A stretch of 64,000 bases of DNA from Sphingobacterium faecium (GCF_003054045.1 NZ_QBKH01000001.1:620001-684000), one strand, 5' to 3'. Shown: positions 27,196 through 37,633, numbered from the stretch's first letter. Program-made: numbers and translations. The notes: generated from the sequence alone by a model not told the origin.

Positions 27196-28746
27196 ATGCC
27201 AGAAAAAATTATAATTCTTGACTTTGGTTCGCAATACACGCAATTGATCGCGCGTCGTGTAAGAGAACTTAACGTATATTGTGAAATTCATCCATTCAAC
27301 AACTTACCTGAATTTGACGAGACTGTAAAAGGAGTCATCCTTTCAGGAAGTCCATATTCAGTGAGACAAGAGGATGCGCCTCAAATTGACTTTAATTCAA
27401 TTCAAGAGCGTTTTCCTTTGCTAGGTGTTTGTTATGGAGCACAATATATCGCTCAAAAATCTGGAGGTGAAGTTTTGCCTTCGGAGATTCGTGAATACGG
27501 ACGTGCAAATTTGCAATTTGTGAATGCTGAGAATGAATTATTAGCAGGTGTACCTGTTCAGTCTCAAGTATGGATGTCACATGGTGATACGATTAAAGAG
27601 GTTCCTTCAAATTTTGAAATTATTGCTAGTACGGATAAAGTTCGTGTGGCGGCTTATCATGTAGTAGGTACAAGAACGTATGGTATTCAATTTCACCCTG
27701 AAGTGACACACAGTACCGATGGTGTAGTTTTATTGAAAAACTTTGTTGTTGGAATTTGTGGATGTGCTCAAGAGTGGACTCCAGATGCTTTTGCTGAAAC
27801 TAGTGTTGCTGCTTTGAAAGCTGAATTAGGTGAAGACCATGTAATATTGGCACTGTCAGGTGGGGTTGATTCTACTGTAGCTGCTGTATTGTTACATCAA
27901 GCAATTGGAAAAAACCTACACTGTATATTTGTGGATCACGGTTTGTTACGTAAAGGTGAGTTTGAGCAGGTATTGGATTCATACAAAAATATGGGTCTTA
28001 ATATTAAAGGTATCAACGCGAAAGAATTATTCTTTGGTCGTTTAGCTGGAATTTCTGACCCGGAGCAAAAACGTAAAATCATTGGTAATTCTTTTATCGA
28101 TGTATTTGATGAAGCTGCAAAAGAAATTCAAAAAGAATTACCTGAAGGTTTGGAAGCGAAATGGTTAGGTCAGGGTACTATATATCCAGATATTATTGAA
28201 TCGGTATCGGTAAAAGGTCCTTCTGCAACTATTAAATCACATCATAATGTGGGGGGGTTGCCTGATTTCATGAAACTGAAAGTAGTAGAGCCTTTAAAAA
28301 CTTTATTTAAGGATGAGGTCAGACGTGTTGGTAAAACATTAGGTGTAGATCCTGCAATCCTTGGAAGACACCCATTTCCGGGTCCAGGATTAGCGATACG
28401 TATATTAGGTGATATCACAGAAGATCGCGTTCGTATTGTTCAGGAAGCAGATGATATTTTTATCCGTAACTTGAAAGAAGCAGGATGGTATGATAAGGTT
28501 TGGCAAGCTGGCACGATTTTTCTTCCTGTTCGTTCTGTAGGTGTTATGGGTGATGAGCGTACTTATGAGCATGTTGTTAGTTTACGTGCTGTAGGTTCAT
28601 TGGATGGCATGACTGCAGATTGGATTCACTTACCTTATGACTTGTTGGCTAAAATTTCAAATGAAATTATAAACCATGTTAAAGGAATTAATAGAGTTGT
28701 ATATGATATCAGTTCAAAACCACCAGCGACGATTGAGTGGGAATAA
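27196..28746 (+). CDS. guaA: GMP synthase (glutamine-hydrolysing)
   Basis: A 516-residue enzyme converting XMP to GMP. The N-terminal class I amidotransferase has the nucleophile Cys79 in GVCYGAQ and the HPE dyad in [11 protein letters not shown]. The ATP pyrophosphatase PP-loop LSGGVDST follows near residue 220, and the C-terminal dimerisation domain is complete. TAACTTTG ends 4 nt before the ATG (27184-27191), so the mRNA may be leaderless. A lipoprotein gene begins inside its 3' end. Confidence 0.96.
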   Translation: MPEKIIILDFGSQYTQLIARRVRELNVYCEIHPFNNLPEFDETVKGVILSGSPYSVRQEDAPQIDFNSIQERFPLLGVCYGAQYIAQKSGGEVLPSEIREYGRANLQFVNAENELLAGVPVQSQVWMSHGDTIKEVPSNFEIIASTDKVRVAAYHVVGTRTYGIQFHPEVTHSTDGVVLLKNFVVGICGCAQEWTPDAFAETSVAALKAELGEDHVILALSGGVDSTVAAVLLHQAIGKNLHCIFVDHGLLRKGEFEQVLDSYKNMGLNIKGINAKELFFGRLAGISDPEQKRKIIGNSFIDVFDEAAKEIQKELPEGLEAKWLGQGTIYPDIIESVSVKGPSATIKSHHNVGGLPDFMKLKVVEPLKTLFKDEVRRVGKTLGVDPAILGRHPFPGPGLAIRILGDITEDRVRIVQEADDIFIRNLKEAGWYDKVWQAGTIFLPVRSVGVMGDERTYEHVVSLRAVGSLDGMTADWIHLPYDLLAKISNEIINHVKGINRVVYDISSKPPATIEWE

Positions 28747-29995
28747 AATAGTTCTTGCAGTAGCATTGGCTTTATGCCTTTCAAGCTGTACGACAAAAAA
28801 AATAGGCGTACTTCGCTCACCTTCTAGTAAAGGTGAGCAGGGTACTGCTTCTAATAATGGTGGAATAACGGCTGCTAAACAAGCGGAAGACGCCAAAAAA
28901 CTCGAAGCTGCTAAATCGAGTGAAAGCCTTAAAAATCAAAAATCTATTGCTCTTCTTTTACCTTTTCAATTGAACCGTATCTCTGGTATGCGTCCTACAG
29001 CAGAGGATGTCAAAAGATCGGCTTTAGCATTGGATTTTTATCAAGGTTTTCAACTTGGATTAGAGGAACTCGGTGATCAGGGTAGTAAATTTAATTTACA
29101 GGTGATTGATTCTGAGGATGATAATTACAGGAATTCATCTTTGGCGACATCTAATGTTATCAAAAATGCAAGTTTGATTGTCGGACCTATTTATCCGAAA
29201 GAGATTAAAGCTTTTTCACAATCTTTTAAAGATAAAAATGTCTTACAAATTTCGCCTTTAGCGGCAACGTTAGCTTCTGAGTTTGCTATTCCTAATTTAG
29301 TATCTTTGACACCTTCTATTCGTGCTCACTCTGAAATCATGGCCAAGTATGTATCAAAGCAATATGCATATGGTGATATGGTATTGGTATACCATGTGCA
29401 AGATGCGGATAGCAAGCAGTTTTTAGACAATTTTGCTTCGGAAGCTCTTGGGTATAATAAAAGCTTGCAAATAAAGGTTGTCACTTCAATAGCGGAGTTA
29501 AATGATAATTTGGTTGTAGCAGGGACTAATCATATTATCTGCGGTACTACAAATAGAAACCAAATCCGAGCATTATTAGCCAACATGGATGTGCAAAGTA
29601 GTGAGTCCGGATACGCTTTTAAATTGTATGGCCATCCAAATTGGGCTAAACTTTCTTTTGAAGACTATACAAACATAGACCGTTATGAATTGACCGTTAC
29701 CACTTCAACATTGGTAGATGAGGGGGCTGAAAAGACACGTAAATTCGATCAGAAATATAAAGCTAATTTTAAAATAGTACCATCTGATTTTTCTTATAAA
29801 GGGTATGATGCTGCTATCTATTTTGGTGGTCTGATAACTAAATATGGTGAAGACTATGTAAAGCATCTAGTAACAGAGACTTATTCTGGTATTAATAATG
29901 ATTTTAGTTTTGATTATTTTCCTGAATGGGGATATGTGAATAGGGGAATACGATTTATGATATATCGTAATAATAATTTTGATAGGAAGTTATAG
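28703..29995 (+). CDS. LpoA-like lipoprotein with a periplasmic-binding fold
   Basis: About 430 residues from the ATG at 28703, which gives a proper lipoprotein signal (hydrophobic stretch [10 protein letters not shown], lipobox LSSC with Cys29). An earlier ATG at 28676 is in frame but adds unlikely residues. A low-complexity linker (about 35-75) leads to a type I periplasmic-binding domain ([10 protein letters not shown]... to the C-terminus), the fold of LpoA activators and of ABC binding proteins. No ABC permease is nearby, so a cell-envelope role is more likely than transport. It overlaps guaA by 44 nt and abuts the next gene. Confidence 0.8.
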   Translation: MISVQNHQRRLSGNKIVLAVALALCLSSCTTKKIGVLRSPSSKGEQGTASNNGGITAAKQAEDAKKLEAAKSSESLKNQKSIALLLPFQLNRISGMRPTAEDVKRSALALDFYQGFQLGLEELGDQGSKFNLQVIDSEDDNYRNSSLATSNVIKNASLIVGPIYPKEIKAFSQSFKDKNVLQISPLAATLASEFAIPNLVSLTPSIRAHSEIMAKYVSKQYAYGDMVLVYHVQDADSKQFLDNFASEALGYNKSLQIKVVTSIAELNDNLVVAGTNHIICGTTNRNQIRALLANMDVQSSESGYAFKLYGHPNWAKLSFEDYTNIDRYELTVTTSTLVDEGAEKTRKFDQKYKANFKIVPSDFSYKGYDAAIYFGGLITKYGEDYVKHLVTETYSGINNDFSFDYFPEWGYVNRGIRFMIYRNNNFDRKL

Positions 29996-31165
29996 ATGAG
30001 TGATTTTAGCGAAAAAAGAGTTCAGCAGCAAATTCGTAATTTTGAAAGAGCACTGGACGGTTATGAAGGGAATGAGCCGTTTGCACGTTATCTTACCACA
30101 TTTTTCAAAATGAATAAACAAATGGGATCAAAGGACCGTAAATGGACTTCCCGGTTGTGTTATAATTATTTTCGATTAGGGAAAGGGGCGAAGCAGCTTT
30201 CTCAGCAAAAGAGGTTGATTATAGCAGAATATCTTTGTGAGACAGAGAGTCCATTTGTAGCTTTATTTGAACCTGAATGGAATATAGCAAGACCTCTTAA
30301 GGATAAATTATCTTTTTTAAAAGAGCAGGATTTGTTACAAGTTTCTGATGTTTTTCCTTTCAAAGATGACTTATCGATTGCGATAGATCAGGATGATTTT
30401 ATTCATAGCCAATTTTTACAGCCCGATTTATTTATTCGCGTGAAGAGGGGTAAAGAAAAGTTTGTGAAAGCTATCTTTGAGTCCGAAGGAATAAGTTATC
30501 AATTTATTTCTGAACAGACGGTTGCTTTGCCAAATGGTACTTCATTGCAGCGGTTTAGAGATCTTGACGGCGTAATTGAGGTACAAGATTTATCCTCACA
30601 GCGTACTCTTGACTTTATGGATGCTTCTCCAAAAGAAAACTGGTGGGATGCTTGTGCTGCTTCGGGTGGTAAAGCACTATTGTTTCTTGATAAACATCCT
30701 AATACCAATTTGTTAGTTTCAGATGTCCGCATGAGTATTTTGCGTAACTTGGATGAACGTTTTGAACGTGCGGGAATAAAAGATTATCGTAAGAAAATAG
30801 TGGATCTAACAAAGGATACTACTCCGATCTTGGGTGCAGAGCTATTTGATGGAATTATTTTGGATGCTCCTTGTACGGGTTCTGGTACCTGGGGACGTAG
30901 TCCTGAGAATATCAATTATTTTAATGCAAGGAAAATCAATGAATTTGCTTCATTGCAAAAGGAAATTGCAAAGAATGTATCTCAGCACCTTAAAGTGGGC
31001 AAACCATTAATATACATTACGTGCTCTGTTTTTGGAAAGGAAAATGAAGAGGTTATTGCATACATTCAAAAAGAATTAGGCTATGCGCTTGAATCATATC
31101 AAGTCTTAAAAGGTTATTATGAAAAGGCTGATAGCATGTTTGTCGCCCGGTTAATAAAATTATAA
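29996..31165 (+). CDS. RsmB/NOP-type RNA (cytosine-5) methyltransferase
   Basis: A 389-residue Fmu/RsmB-like SAM methyltransferase. After a helical N-terminal domain comes the Rossmann domain with WWDACAASGGKALLF (SAM loop), LDAPCTGSG (motif IV catalytic Cys) and YITCSVFGKEN (motif VI Cys). The ATG immediately follows the stop of the upstream gene (TAGATG), so the two are translationally coupled. The target is probably rRNA or tRNA. Confidence 0.88.
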   Translation: MSDFSEKRVQQQIRNFERALDGYEGNEPFARYLTTFFKMNKQMGSKDRKWTSRLCYNYFRLGKGAKQLSQQKRLIIAEYLCETESPFVALFEPEWNIARPLKDKLSFLKEQDLLQVSDVFPFKDDLSIAIDQDDFIHSQFLQPDLFIRVKRGKEKFVKAIFESEGISYQFISEQTVALPNGTSLQRFRDLDGVIEVQDLSSQRTLDFMDASPKENWWDACAASGGKALLFLDKHPNTNLLVSDVRMSILRNLDERFERAGIKDYRKKIVDLTKDTTPILGAELFDGIILDAPCTGSGTWGRSPENINYFNARKINEFASLQKEIAKNVSQHLKVGKPLIYITCSVFGKENEEVIAYIQKELGYALESYQVLKGYYEKADSMFVARLIKL

Positions 31166-31189
31166 TCTGTTATTTTCTATAAGAAATTC

Positions 31190-31227
31190 ATAGCCATTTG
31201 CGTCAAGCAAATGGCTATTGTTTTTCT
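31190..31227 (+). terminator. Terminator after the guaA-lipoprotein-RsmB run
   Basis: ATAGCCATTTG / CAAATGGCTAT perfect 11-bp stem with a 7-nt loop, then a T-rich tract. The rest of the 298-nt gap to 31463 shows only the next inverted repeat. Confidence 0.85.
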
Positions 31228-31408
31228 TAAATATGGTGATGTCTTTTAAATAGATAACTATAAGCTTTCAAACGTGTTTACTAAAATGGTACTTCAATTG
31301 AGCGCTTTTTAAGACTTCTAAATTTTATAATGACGTGAATAAGTTACTGTTTTTGCAGTAGTTGAAAATAAGATTTGTTATGGGACAGGACTGATGAGCT
31401 AACAAGTT

Positions 31409-31453
31409 ATACCAGTAGACAGATGCTGTTTATTTAGTATTGCCTACTGGTAT
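31409..31453 (-). terminator. Inverted repeat after the universal stress gene
   Basis: ATACCAGTAG / CTACTGGTAT perfect 10-bp stem with a 25-nt loop, 10 nt downstream of the usp stop on the minus strand. No clear T-tract, so termination strength is uncertain. Confidence 0.45.
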
Positions 31454-31463
31454 AGATACCGTT

Positions 31464-31937
31464 TTATTCGCACTTGCTGGGTACCACTAGTACCGGGCAT
31501 GTTGCTTTTCGAATGACTGCTTCAGAAACGGAACCAGATATAAAATGATCAAAACCAGTTCGCCCATTAGAACCCATGACGATAAGATCTGCTGACCATT
31601 CATGTGAAGTGGCAAGTATTTCTTCTTTTACAGATCCAATTCTATTGAATAGGAAAACCTCACTGGCACCTTCAAATTCTTGTCCAAGTTCTTCTAGATA
31701 TTTTTGTGCATTTTGCTGCTCTATTTCTGATACCTCTGGTATAATAATAGGCTGCTGTCCTAATAGGGGATCAGCTCCGTAGCTTGCTGGTGAAGTGGGA
31801 GAGGTGACGGTCACTAATGCAACTGAAGTTTCAAATTTCTTTACCATCTCTTTAGCATATGCTATGGCTTTATGTGAACAGGGTTCATCGTCCACAGCGA
31901 CTAATATTCTAGTTATTTTTACGACATTGGTATCCAT
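31464..31937 (-). CDS. Universal stress protein (UspA family)
   Basis: A 157-residue single-domain Usp. It starts with the typical ILVAVDDEPCSHKAIAYA and ends with the ATP-binding signature G-x2-G-x9-G-S (MGSNGRTGFDHFISGSVSEAV) and CPVLVVP. A 25-residue insert-like loop (SPASYGADPLLGQQPIIIP) is present in the middle. Function in stress survival is inferred from family. Confidence 0.92.
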   Translation of the reverse strand: MDTNVVKITRILVAVDDEPCSHKAIAYAKEMVKKFETSVALVTVTSPTSPASYGADPLLGQQPIIIPEVSEIEQQNAQKYLEELGQEFEGASEVFLFNRIGSVKEEILATSHEWSADLIVMGSNGRTGFDHFISGSVSEAVIRKATCPVLVVPSKCE

Positions 31938-32026
31938 GGTTGTGATATTAAAGTTTATTTTCGTATTATATATATTAATTTATATATATTAATAACCTGA
32001 ATATACACATTTTTGTTTTTATAAAT

Positions 32027-32794
32027 ATGGAATTTGGAATATGTAATTTGACAATCGTCCCTCTTCGTGCAGAAGGTGCACATCGGAGCGAAATGATTTC
32101 GCAACTATTATTTGGTGAGACTTTTGAAATTATTACGAAATCAAAAGATTGGACTAAAATCAGTACTACAGCTGATGGTTATATGGGTTGGATACAAAAT
32201 GGTCAATTTTTAACAGTAGACAGTCAATTATATCAGCACTATCAATCTTTATCTATAACACGTGTCGGATTTGAGGGAGGCTTTCTTAGACATCGTGATT
32301 ATGCTATTCAGCTTTTACATGGAACTCATGTTAGAACATCTTTTGCTTATTTTGATGCGGATAATATACAAGAGTTTGTTGGCCAGGAATTGCGATACAG
32401 CGCAGTAGATTTTAAGGAACAGGTCTCATTATTAGCAAAGCGCTATTGGGATGTACCTTATCTATGGGGTGGTCGTTCTAAGTTTGGAATTGATTGTTCT
32501 GGTTTTTCACAGTTGATCTATCAGTCATTTGGGGTTTCGTTGCCTCGTGATGCTTATCAGCAGGTTGAATTAGGAGATACGGTTGACTTTTTGTCAGAGA
32601 TTGAGGTTGGTGATTTGGCCTTTTTTGATAATGAGGAAGGTCGGATCAATCATGTCGGTATAATGTTAGATTCTGAAACGATCATTCATGCCTCCGCGCG
32701 TGTACGTATTGACCGCATGGATCTGGAAGGTATCTTTAATCAGGAATTAAATCGCTATACCCACAAATTACGTATTGTCAAACGGTATATATAA
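32027..32794 (+). CDS. NlpC/P60 (C40) peptidase with N-terminal SH3 domains
   Basis: A 255-residue protein resembling the YkfC-type gamma-D-glutamyl-L-diamino acid endopeptidases that recycle murein peptides. The N-terminal half (about 1-125) is SH3-like. The catalytic domain has Cys157 in DCSGFSQLIYQ, His209 in NHVGIML and a third polar residue His221 in IIHAS. No signal peptide is visible, which suits a cytoplasmic recycling role. Confidence 0.9.
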   Translation: MEFGICNLTIVPLRAEGAHRSEMISQLLFGETFEIITKSKDWTKISTTADGYMGWIQNGQFLTVDSQLYQHYQSLSITRVGFEGGFLRHRDYAIQLLHGTHVRTSFAYFDADNIQEFVGQELRYSAVDFKEQVSLLAKRYWDVPYLWGGRSKFGIDCSGFSQLIYQSFGVSLPRDAYQQVELGDTVDFLSEIEVGDLAFFDNEEGRINHVGIMLDSETIIHASARVRIDRMDLEGIFNQELNRYTHKLRIVKRYI

Positions 32795-32836
32795 AAAAGC
32801 AAGGGTCGGTTTATTAAACCGACCCTTGCTTTTTTA
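32794..32836. terminator. Bidirectional terminator between convergent genes
   Basis: A 20-bp perfect stem: the left arm starts AAAAAAGCAAGG, the right arm ends CCTTGCTTTTTT, with a 3-nt loop. It has T-tracts in both directions. Confidence 0.92.
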
Positions 32837-32848
32837 TACTCTATGAGA

Positions 32849-33484
32849 TTAGAATTTGAAAGTTAAACCAAATTTAGCAGTATCAAAAAAGTTATTGAAG
32901 CTATTGATGTTAGCATTAAATTCATTTGAAGATTTTGCACCATCAACATCAACTTTTTTGCTGTTGAATGACAATAAGTTTGTTAGACCAAAGTTGATCG
33001 CGATTTTTTCAGTAACAAAGTAGTTAACACCTAATCCAGCTCCGGCACCAAATCCTTTTGTTTTAGCGATATCTGTTGTTGTTGTACCATTATTGATTTC
33101 ACCACCGAATTGGTTGTAACCAGCTGACAATTGTGCATAAGTTTTGAAACGTGGGCTTAAATCTAAGAAGTAGTAACGACCATAAGCACCAATTCCAAAA
33201 TTGTTGTTTTTAACATAAGTATCTTCAGTTGCTGAATAATCCGTGTTTTTTGAATTACCAATATTGAAATCTAAACCAACTGCAACTTTATCTGATACGA
33301 AATAACCAACAGAAGGATTGAAGTTAAATGTACTTGTTTTTTTCTCTGTTTCTTTGTTATTCGTTGTATTTGCTGATAAATTACCTTCCACAATAAAATC
33401 AGTTTTTTTGAAACCAAATTCTTGAGCTTGAGATGCAAAAGTTAAACCAGCTACTGCTGTTAATGTAAGTAATAATTTTTTCAT
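32849..33484 (-). CDS. Outer-membrane beta-barrel protein
   Basis: A 211-residue protein with a signal peptide (residues 1-20, ending SQAQ) and alternating beta strands ending in phenylalanine (C-terminal GLTFKF), typical of small OMPs folded by Bam. It belongs to the broad OmpA-N/OMP_b-brl group. The role is unknown. Confidence 0.85.
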   Translation of the reverse strand: MKKLLLTLTAVAGLTFASQAQEFGFKKTDFIVEGNLSANTTNNKETEKKTSTFNFNPSVGYFVSDKVAVGLDFNIGNSKNTDYSATEDTYVKNNNFGIGAYGRYYFLDLSPRFKTYAQLSAGYNQFGGEINNGTTTTDIAKTKGFGAGAGLGVNYFVTEKIAINFGLTNLLSFNSKKVDVDGAKSSNEFNANINSFNNFFDTAKFGLTFKF

Positions 33485-33732
33485 TTTTTTAAAAGTTTGT
33501 TTTTTAACGTCTAGCCAAACCTTTTGACTATTTGATTGATAATATCAATATGGATACCAATCGCACTTTTAAATGTCATGAAAATGTATTAAGAAATTAT
33601 GCGAATCGTAATTTAAACACTATCAGAGATTTAAAAATTGACATTATGGAAAAATAAATCTTCTAAATTTTTCAGTTTGATATTCATCTAACTTTTTGTG
33701 AAAAAATGTCAGTTTGTATGATGACATAAAAA
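33485..33732. other. Upstream region of the outer-membrane protein gene
   Basis: Part of a 304-nt gap between the OMP gene and dnaJ. It holds a perfect 15-nt palindrome ATTGATA-A-TATCAAT (33535-33549), 51 nt before the OMP start on the minus strand. This resembles the TTTGATATCAAA sites before the SPFH gene. No clear TAnnTTTG promoter is seen in the OMP leader and no other gene is apparent. Confidence 0.35.
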
Positions 33733-33764
33733 AAGACCATATGTCAGTGCTGACATATGGTCTT
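33727..33764 (-). terminator. Terminator of the grpE-dnaJ operon
   Basis: On the plus strand AAGACCATATGTCA / TGACATATGGTCTT is a perfect 14-bp stem with a 4-nt loop. The A-tract at its left gives a U-tract for minus-strand transcripts. Confidence 0.85.
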
Positions 33765-33788
33765 ATATGTGTTGATACTATTTATTAT

Positions 33789-34946
33789 TTAATCGAAATA
33801 TTCTTTGATACGTTCAAAGAAAGATTTTTCAGATTTACCTGGTTGAGGTTTGAAATTTGGAGATTCTTTCAATTTCTCTAAGATTTCTTTTTCATCAGAA
33901 GATACCGCTTTTGGAGTCCAAATATTAACATAAATAAGTTGATCTCCTTTATGATAAGAATTGACTTCAGGAATACCTTTTCCTTTAAGTCTTAAAATTT
34001 TACCAGCTTGTGTTCCTGGGTCAATCTTAATTTTTGCTTTACCATCAATGGTAGGCACTTCAACACTGGTTCCTAATGTAGCATCTACGAAGTTGATATA
34101 AAGGTCATAAATGACATTTAGACCATCTCTTTTCAAGGCTTCATGTGGAATTTCTTCAACTAGAATGATAAGATCTCCAGCAATTCCACCACGAGGTGCA
34201 GCATTACCTTTTCCGCTCATTGATAATTGCATTCCTTCACTTACACCAGCAGGAATATTGATAGCAATAGTTTCTTCTCCTCTTTCTAATCCTTCACCTT
34301 TACATGTTGTACATTTAGCAGTAATCTCTACACCTTCTCCGTTACAAGTAGGGCAGGTGCTAGTTGTTTGCATTTGACCTAAAATCGTATTGGTGACACG
34401 TCTAACCGATCCAGAACCGCCACAAGTATTACAAGTATGGAAAGATGATTTATCTTTTGCTCCACTACCATCACAAGTATGACAGTTTACCTGTTTATTT
34501 ACTTTTACTTTTTTCTCAACGCCTTTAGCAATTTCTTCCAGCGTTAACTTTACTTTAATGCGAAGATTTGTACCTCGAGCAACACGGCGACCACCTCTTG
34601 AGCCCCCGCCGCCGCCACCGAAGAAACTTTCGAAAGGATGACCACCTCCACCAAATATATCTCCAAATTGGCTAAATATGTCATCCATATTCATACCACC
34701 ACCATAACCGCCACCTGAAGCAGAGTTACCCGCATGACCAAACTGATCATAGCGTTGTTTTTTCTGAGGGTTGCTTAATACATCATATGCTTCTGCAGCC
34801 TCTTTAAATTTTTCTTCAGCTTCATGATCACCTGGATTTTTATCTGGGTGATACTTTACGGCTAGTTTACGATAGGCAGATTTGATTTCTTTTTCATCTG
34901 CACCACGAGCTACACCTAATATATCGTAATAATCTCTTTTTGACAT
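33789..34946 (-). CDS. dnaJ: Chaperone DnaJ
   Basis: A 385-residue full-length type I J-protein that delivers substrates to DnaK. J domain with HPD at 33-35, a Gly/Phe-rich region (about 70-120), and four zinc-finger repeats [24 protein letters not shown] and CTTCKGEG. The C-terminal substrate-binding domains follow. It is 10 nt downstream of grpE; dnaK is not in the window. Confidence 0.97.
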   Translation of the reverse strand: MSKRDYYDILGVARGADEKEIKSAYRKLAVKYHPDKNPGDHEAEEKFKEAAEAYDVLSNPQKKQRYDQFGHAGNSASGGGYGGGMNMDDIFSQFGDIFGGGGHPFESFFGGGGGGSRGGRRVARGTNLRIKVKLTLEEIAKGVEKKVKVNKQVNCHTCDGSGAKDKSSFHTCNTCGGSGSVRRVTNTILGQMQTTSTCPTCNGEGVEITAKCTTCKGEGLERGEETIAINIPAGVSEGMQLSMSGKGNAAPRGGIAGDLIILVEEIPHEALKRDGLNVIYDLYINFVDATLGTSVEVPTIDGKAKIKIDPGTQAGKILRLKGKGIPEVNSYHKGDQLIYVNIWTPKAVSSDEKEILEKLKESPNFKPQPGKSEKSFFERIKEYFD

Positions 34947-34956
34947 CTTTTTTATC

Positions 34957-35493
34957 TTATTGACCTATAATTACCTTTGCATGACGGATTACTTTATCAT
35001 TTAAATAGTAACCTTTTTCAATAACATCAATAACTTTATTTTTTAAATCAGGGGTAGGAGAGGGAATTGCTGTAATTGCTTCCTGTAAATCTGCATCAAA
35101 TTCCTTACCTAATACATCCATTTCTTTTAAACCTTGTTGCTCCAAAGTTTGTCTAAATTTATTATTGACGATATCTATACCTGTTTTGATTGATTCGACA
35201 TCTGTAGCTGTTTCCATTGCTTTTAAAGCTCTGTCAAAATCATCTACCGTTGATAATAATTTTGTGATGACATCTTTTCCTGCAGATTGAATCAATTCAA
35301 CACGTTCTTTACTTGTACGTTTTCTGTAGTTGTCAAATTCTGCTGATAAACGGATATATTTATCTTTTGATTCTGCTAATTCAGCACTTAATTTTTCCTC
35401 AACAGATAGTTCAATGGTTTCTTCTTGATTTTCCGTTGTATTATCCTCAATAGGATCTTGAATCGTCTCGTTATTATTCTCTTGTTCGCTCAT
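34957..35493 (-). CDS. grpE: Nucleotide exchange factor GrpE
   Basis: A 178-residue protein with an acidic, low-complexity N-terminus (about 1-30), a long coiled coil (about 30-90) and the C-terminal beta domain. The segment [13 protein letters not shown] and the C-terminal [21 protein letters not shown] are diagnostic. It releases ADP from DnaK. First gene of the grpE-dnaJ operon. Confidence 0.95.
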   Translation of the reverse strand: MSEQENNNETIQDPIEDNTTENQEETIELSVEEKLSAELAESKDKYIRLSAEFDNYRKRTSKERVELIQSAGKDVITKLLSTVDDFDRALKAMETATDVESIKTGIDIVNNKFRQTLEQQGLKEMDVLGKEFDADLQEAITAIPSPTPDLKNKVIDVIEKGYYLNDKVIRHAKVIIGQ

Positions 35494-35569
35494 TTCTTCT
35501 AAATTCTATGTTGGAAACTAATGTTCTTTCTTTAAAATTTAAATACAGTCAAAGTTGTTGCCAAAACAA

Positions 35570-35622
35570 AAAAATCCGACAGCTTGTCAGTAAGCCAAGA
35601 ATTGGACTAACAAAATGTCGGA
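35570..35622 (-). terminator. Terminator of the FtsE-like operon
   Basis: TCCGACA (35575-35581) and TGTCGGA (35616-35622) form the base of a branched stem. Eight A residues to the left give a U-tract on the minus strand. A second small hairpin CTGTCA/TGACAG lies at 35634-35649, just after the stop codon. Confidence 0.6.
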
Positions 35623-35650
35623 CGATAAGGTTTTCTGTCAGTTTTGACAG

Positions 35651-36331
35651 TTATATTTCTACTTGATCTAGGAGTACACCATCAGCTGTTTTTATAATAC
35701 GTGCTGGCATATTACGAATGATTTGGTAATCGTGAGTTGCCATTAATATAGCCGTTCCTGAAGATGCAATATCACGTAAAAGCAACACAATTTCTTCTGA
35801 AGTAGCTGGATCTAGATTTCCTGTTGGCTCATCGGCCAATATAATTTCTGGATTGTTCAATAAAGCACGAGCAATAACAATACGTTGTTGCTCACCTCCT
35901 GAAAGTTCATGTGGCATTTTTTTCAATTTTGAACGCAAACCTACTTTTTCTAAAACATCAAGCATGCGATGCTCAATTTGTGTTTTATCTTTCCAACCTG
36001 TTGCTCGTAGTGCGAATTCTAAATTTTTCTCTACAGAACGATCTGATAATAAGTGGAAATCTTGAAAAACGATTCCGAGTTTACGTCTTAAATAAGGAAC
36101 ATCGTTTTCATGCAGTTTTTTAAGATCAAATCCTGCAATTAATCCTTCTCCATTGCCAATATATAAATCGCCATAAATGATTTTAAGTAAACTACTTTTA
36201 CCACTCCCTGATTGACCAATGAGGTAAAGGAATTCGCCTTTATTAATATTCAAATTTACATTTGATAGGACCAAATGTTTTTGTTGATAGATATCGACGT
36301 TTTTTAATGTGATTACTGTATTTTCAGACAT
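35651..36331 (-). CDS. FtsE-like ABC transporter ATP-binding protein
   Basis: A 226-residue ATPase with Walker A GQSGSGKSS (about 38-46), the ABC signature LSGGEQQR, and Walker B IILADEPTG. The sequence is closest to FtsE, the partner of FtsX in activating cell-wall amidases at division. No ftsX-like permease is adjacent in the window, so the FtsE assignment is likely but not certain. Confidence 0.85.
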   Translation of the reverse strand: MSENTVITLKNVDIYQQKHLVLSNVNLNINKGEFLYLIGQSGSGKSSLLKIIYGDLYIGNGEGLIAGFDLKKLHENDVPYLRRKLGIVFQDFHLLSDRSVEKNLEFALRATGWKDKTQIEHRMLDVLEKVGLRSKLKKMPHELSGGEQQRIVIARALLNNPEIILADEPTGNLDPATSEEIVLLLRDIASSGTAILMATHDYQIIRNMPARIIKTADGVLLDQVEI

Positions 36332-36335
36332 TGAA

Positions 36336-36539
36336 CTATAATTCTAATTTTTTTATTTGTCCAAATGGTAAGTCCTTTACCATTTGCATAATATACTCTG
36401 ACTTATCTCCAAGACCAATTTTGTCCAACGATTTGTCAGGGCGATCTACCCTAAAATATGCTAAAAGAGTGAAAGAATCATCTCTTAATTGCACATAATC
36501 CGGGATTTTGGCTACTCCTTTTACTTTGATTATATACAT
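36336..36539 (-). CDS. Small conserved protein upstream of the FtsE-like ATPase
   Basis: A 67-residue protein of mixed alpha/beta character with no membrane segment. It ends 4 nt before the FtsE-like start, so the two are surely co-transcribed and probably translationally coupled. TAACTTTG (plus 36547-36554, minus strand) lies 7 nt before its ATG and would be the operon promoter. I do not recognise a family; a division-related role is only suggested by position. Confidence 0.65.
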   Translation of the reverse strand: MYIIKVKGVAKIPDYVQLRDDSFTLLAYFRVDRPDKSLDKIGLGDKSEYIMQMVKDLPFGQIKKLEL

Positions 36540-36598
36540 CTACTTACAAAGTTAGTTCTTTTTATTTCAAAAACCCTTCCACGAATATAAGGCTATGC

Positions 36599-37633
36599 TT
36601 ATTGGTTTGCAAATAAAAAATCGAGTGTATTGACTCCATCAGCATAATCATCCAACGCAGGAACTTGACTTGCCCCAAATCCAAAAGTAGGTGTTTTGAT
36701 CGCCAATGGCATCTCTGATGTCACACATTGTAGACGATCTGCTATAATATCCAAATATTGGGCTAAATCATTTACATTTTCGTATTCATCGAAGTAAATA
36801 ACGGCTAATGGAGATGCTATTTTGTCATCTTTTTTTAATAATAGAAATCCATTATCGTAATGTTTGTCAGCATTGATGAGGTAAATGGATTTATTATAAT
36901 CGTAATTGTTGTTGTATTTGAAATGTGTGTTTACATATTCAAATGATGCAATTCCTTCATAAAAATGGCTGATATCGTAGTCTTTAGGAACAAATACTTT
37001 TGATACAGATCGACATCCTAAACCGAAATAGTCAAAGATATCATGCCCCAAAGCTTTCAGCTGATCAGGTGACTCGTTGCCGGTTATTACAGCAACACTA
37101 TTTCTGTTTTTTCTAATGATATTTGGTTTTTTTCCAAAGTAATGTTCAAAATATCGGGAAGAATTATCGGAACCTGTGGCAATGACTAAATCGAAATGGG
37201 TTAAGCGTTCGACTACTTCAACTTTATCCTTAAATCTCGGCTCCACTTCAATCAATTTTTGGATGACATAAGTGGTTAAGTATGCATCGTCAGATGAAAC
37301 TTTTACACTGGCTTTAAAGCCTGCAGCTAGTACACATAAAAGATCATGGAAACCTACTAATGGTATATTGCCTGCTAATACAAGACCTACAACTTGATTA
37401 CTTTCAATATCTGGATAGGGTGCCATCCAATTCTCGAGTTGCTCAATTTTTAAATTCGCTTTCCAAGAAGCAAAAGCCTTAGTTACATGTTCTGCAGTGT
37501 ACCATGCATTTTTATGATGAGCAGAAGTGATTAATTCTTGTAGCTCTGTGTTATCCGCATGGAATAAGTTCGCAAGTTTTGCAAAACCTTCTAATCGTTG
37601 TTTCTTTGTCAAAATGTGAAAATTAATAAACAT
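36599..37633 (-). CDS. LuxC-like acyl-CoA reductase
   Basis: A 344-residue protein (start at 37633; an earlier ATG at 37675 is less likely) of the acyl-CoA/acyl-protein reductase family related to aldehyde dehydrogenases. Segments such as VGLVLAGNIPLVGFHD, VIATGSDNSSRYFEHYF and the presumed catalytic Cys207 in FGLGCRSVSKVFVP are typical. It would reduce activated fatty acids to aldehydes with NADPH. It is divergent from a ferredoxin gene. A LuxE-like ligase gene lies 10 kb away, but there is no luciferase. Confidence 0.85.
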   Translation of the reverse strand: MFINFHILTKKQRLEGFAKLANLFHADNTELQELITSAHHKNAWYTAEHVTKAFASWKANLKIEQLENWMAPYPDIESNQVVGLVLAGNIPLVGFHDLLCVLAAGFKASVKVSSDDAYLTTYVIQKLIEVEPRFKDKVEVVERLTHFDLVIATGSDNSSRYFEHYFGKKPNIIRKNRNSVAVITGNESPDQLKALGHDIFDYFGLGCRSVSKVFVPKDYDISHFYEGIASFEYVNTHFKYNNNYDYNKSIYLINADKHYDNGFLLLKKDDKIASPLAVIYFDEYENVNDLAQYLDIIADRLQCVTSEMPLAIKTPTFGFGASQVPALDDYADGVNTLDFLFANQ

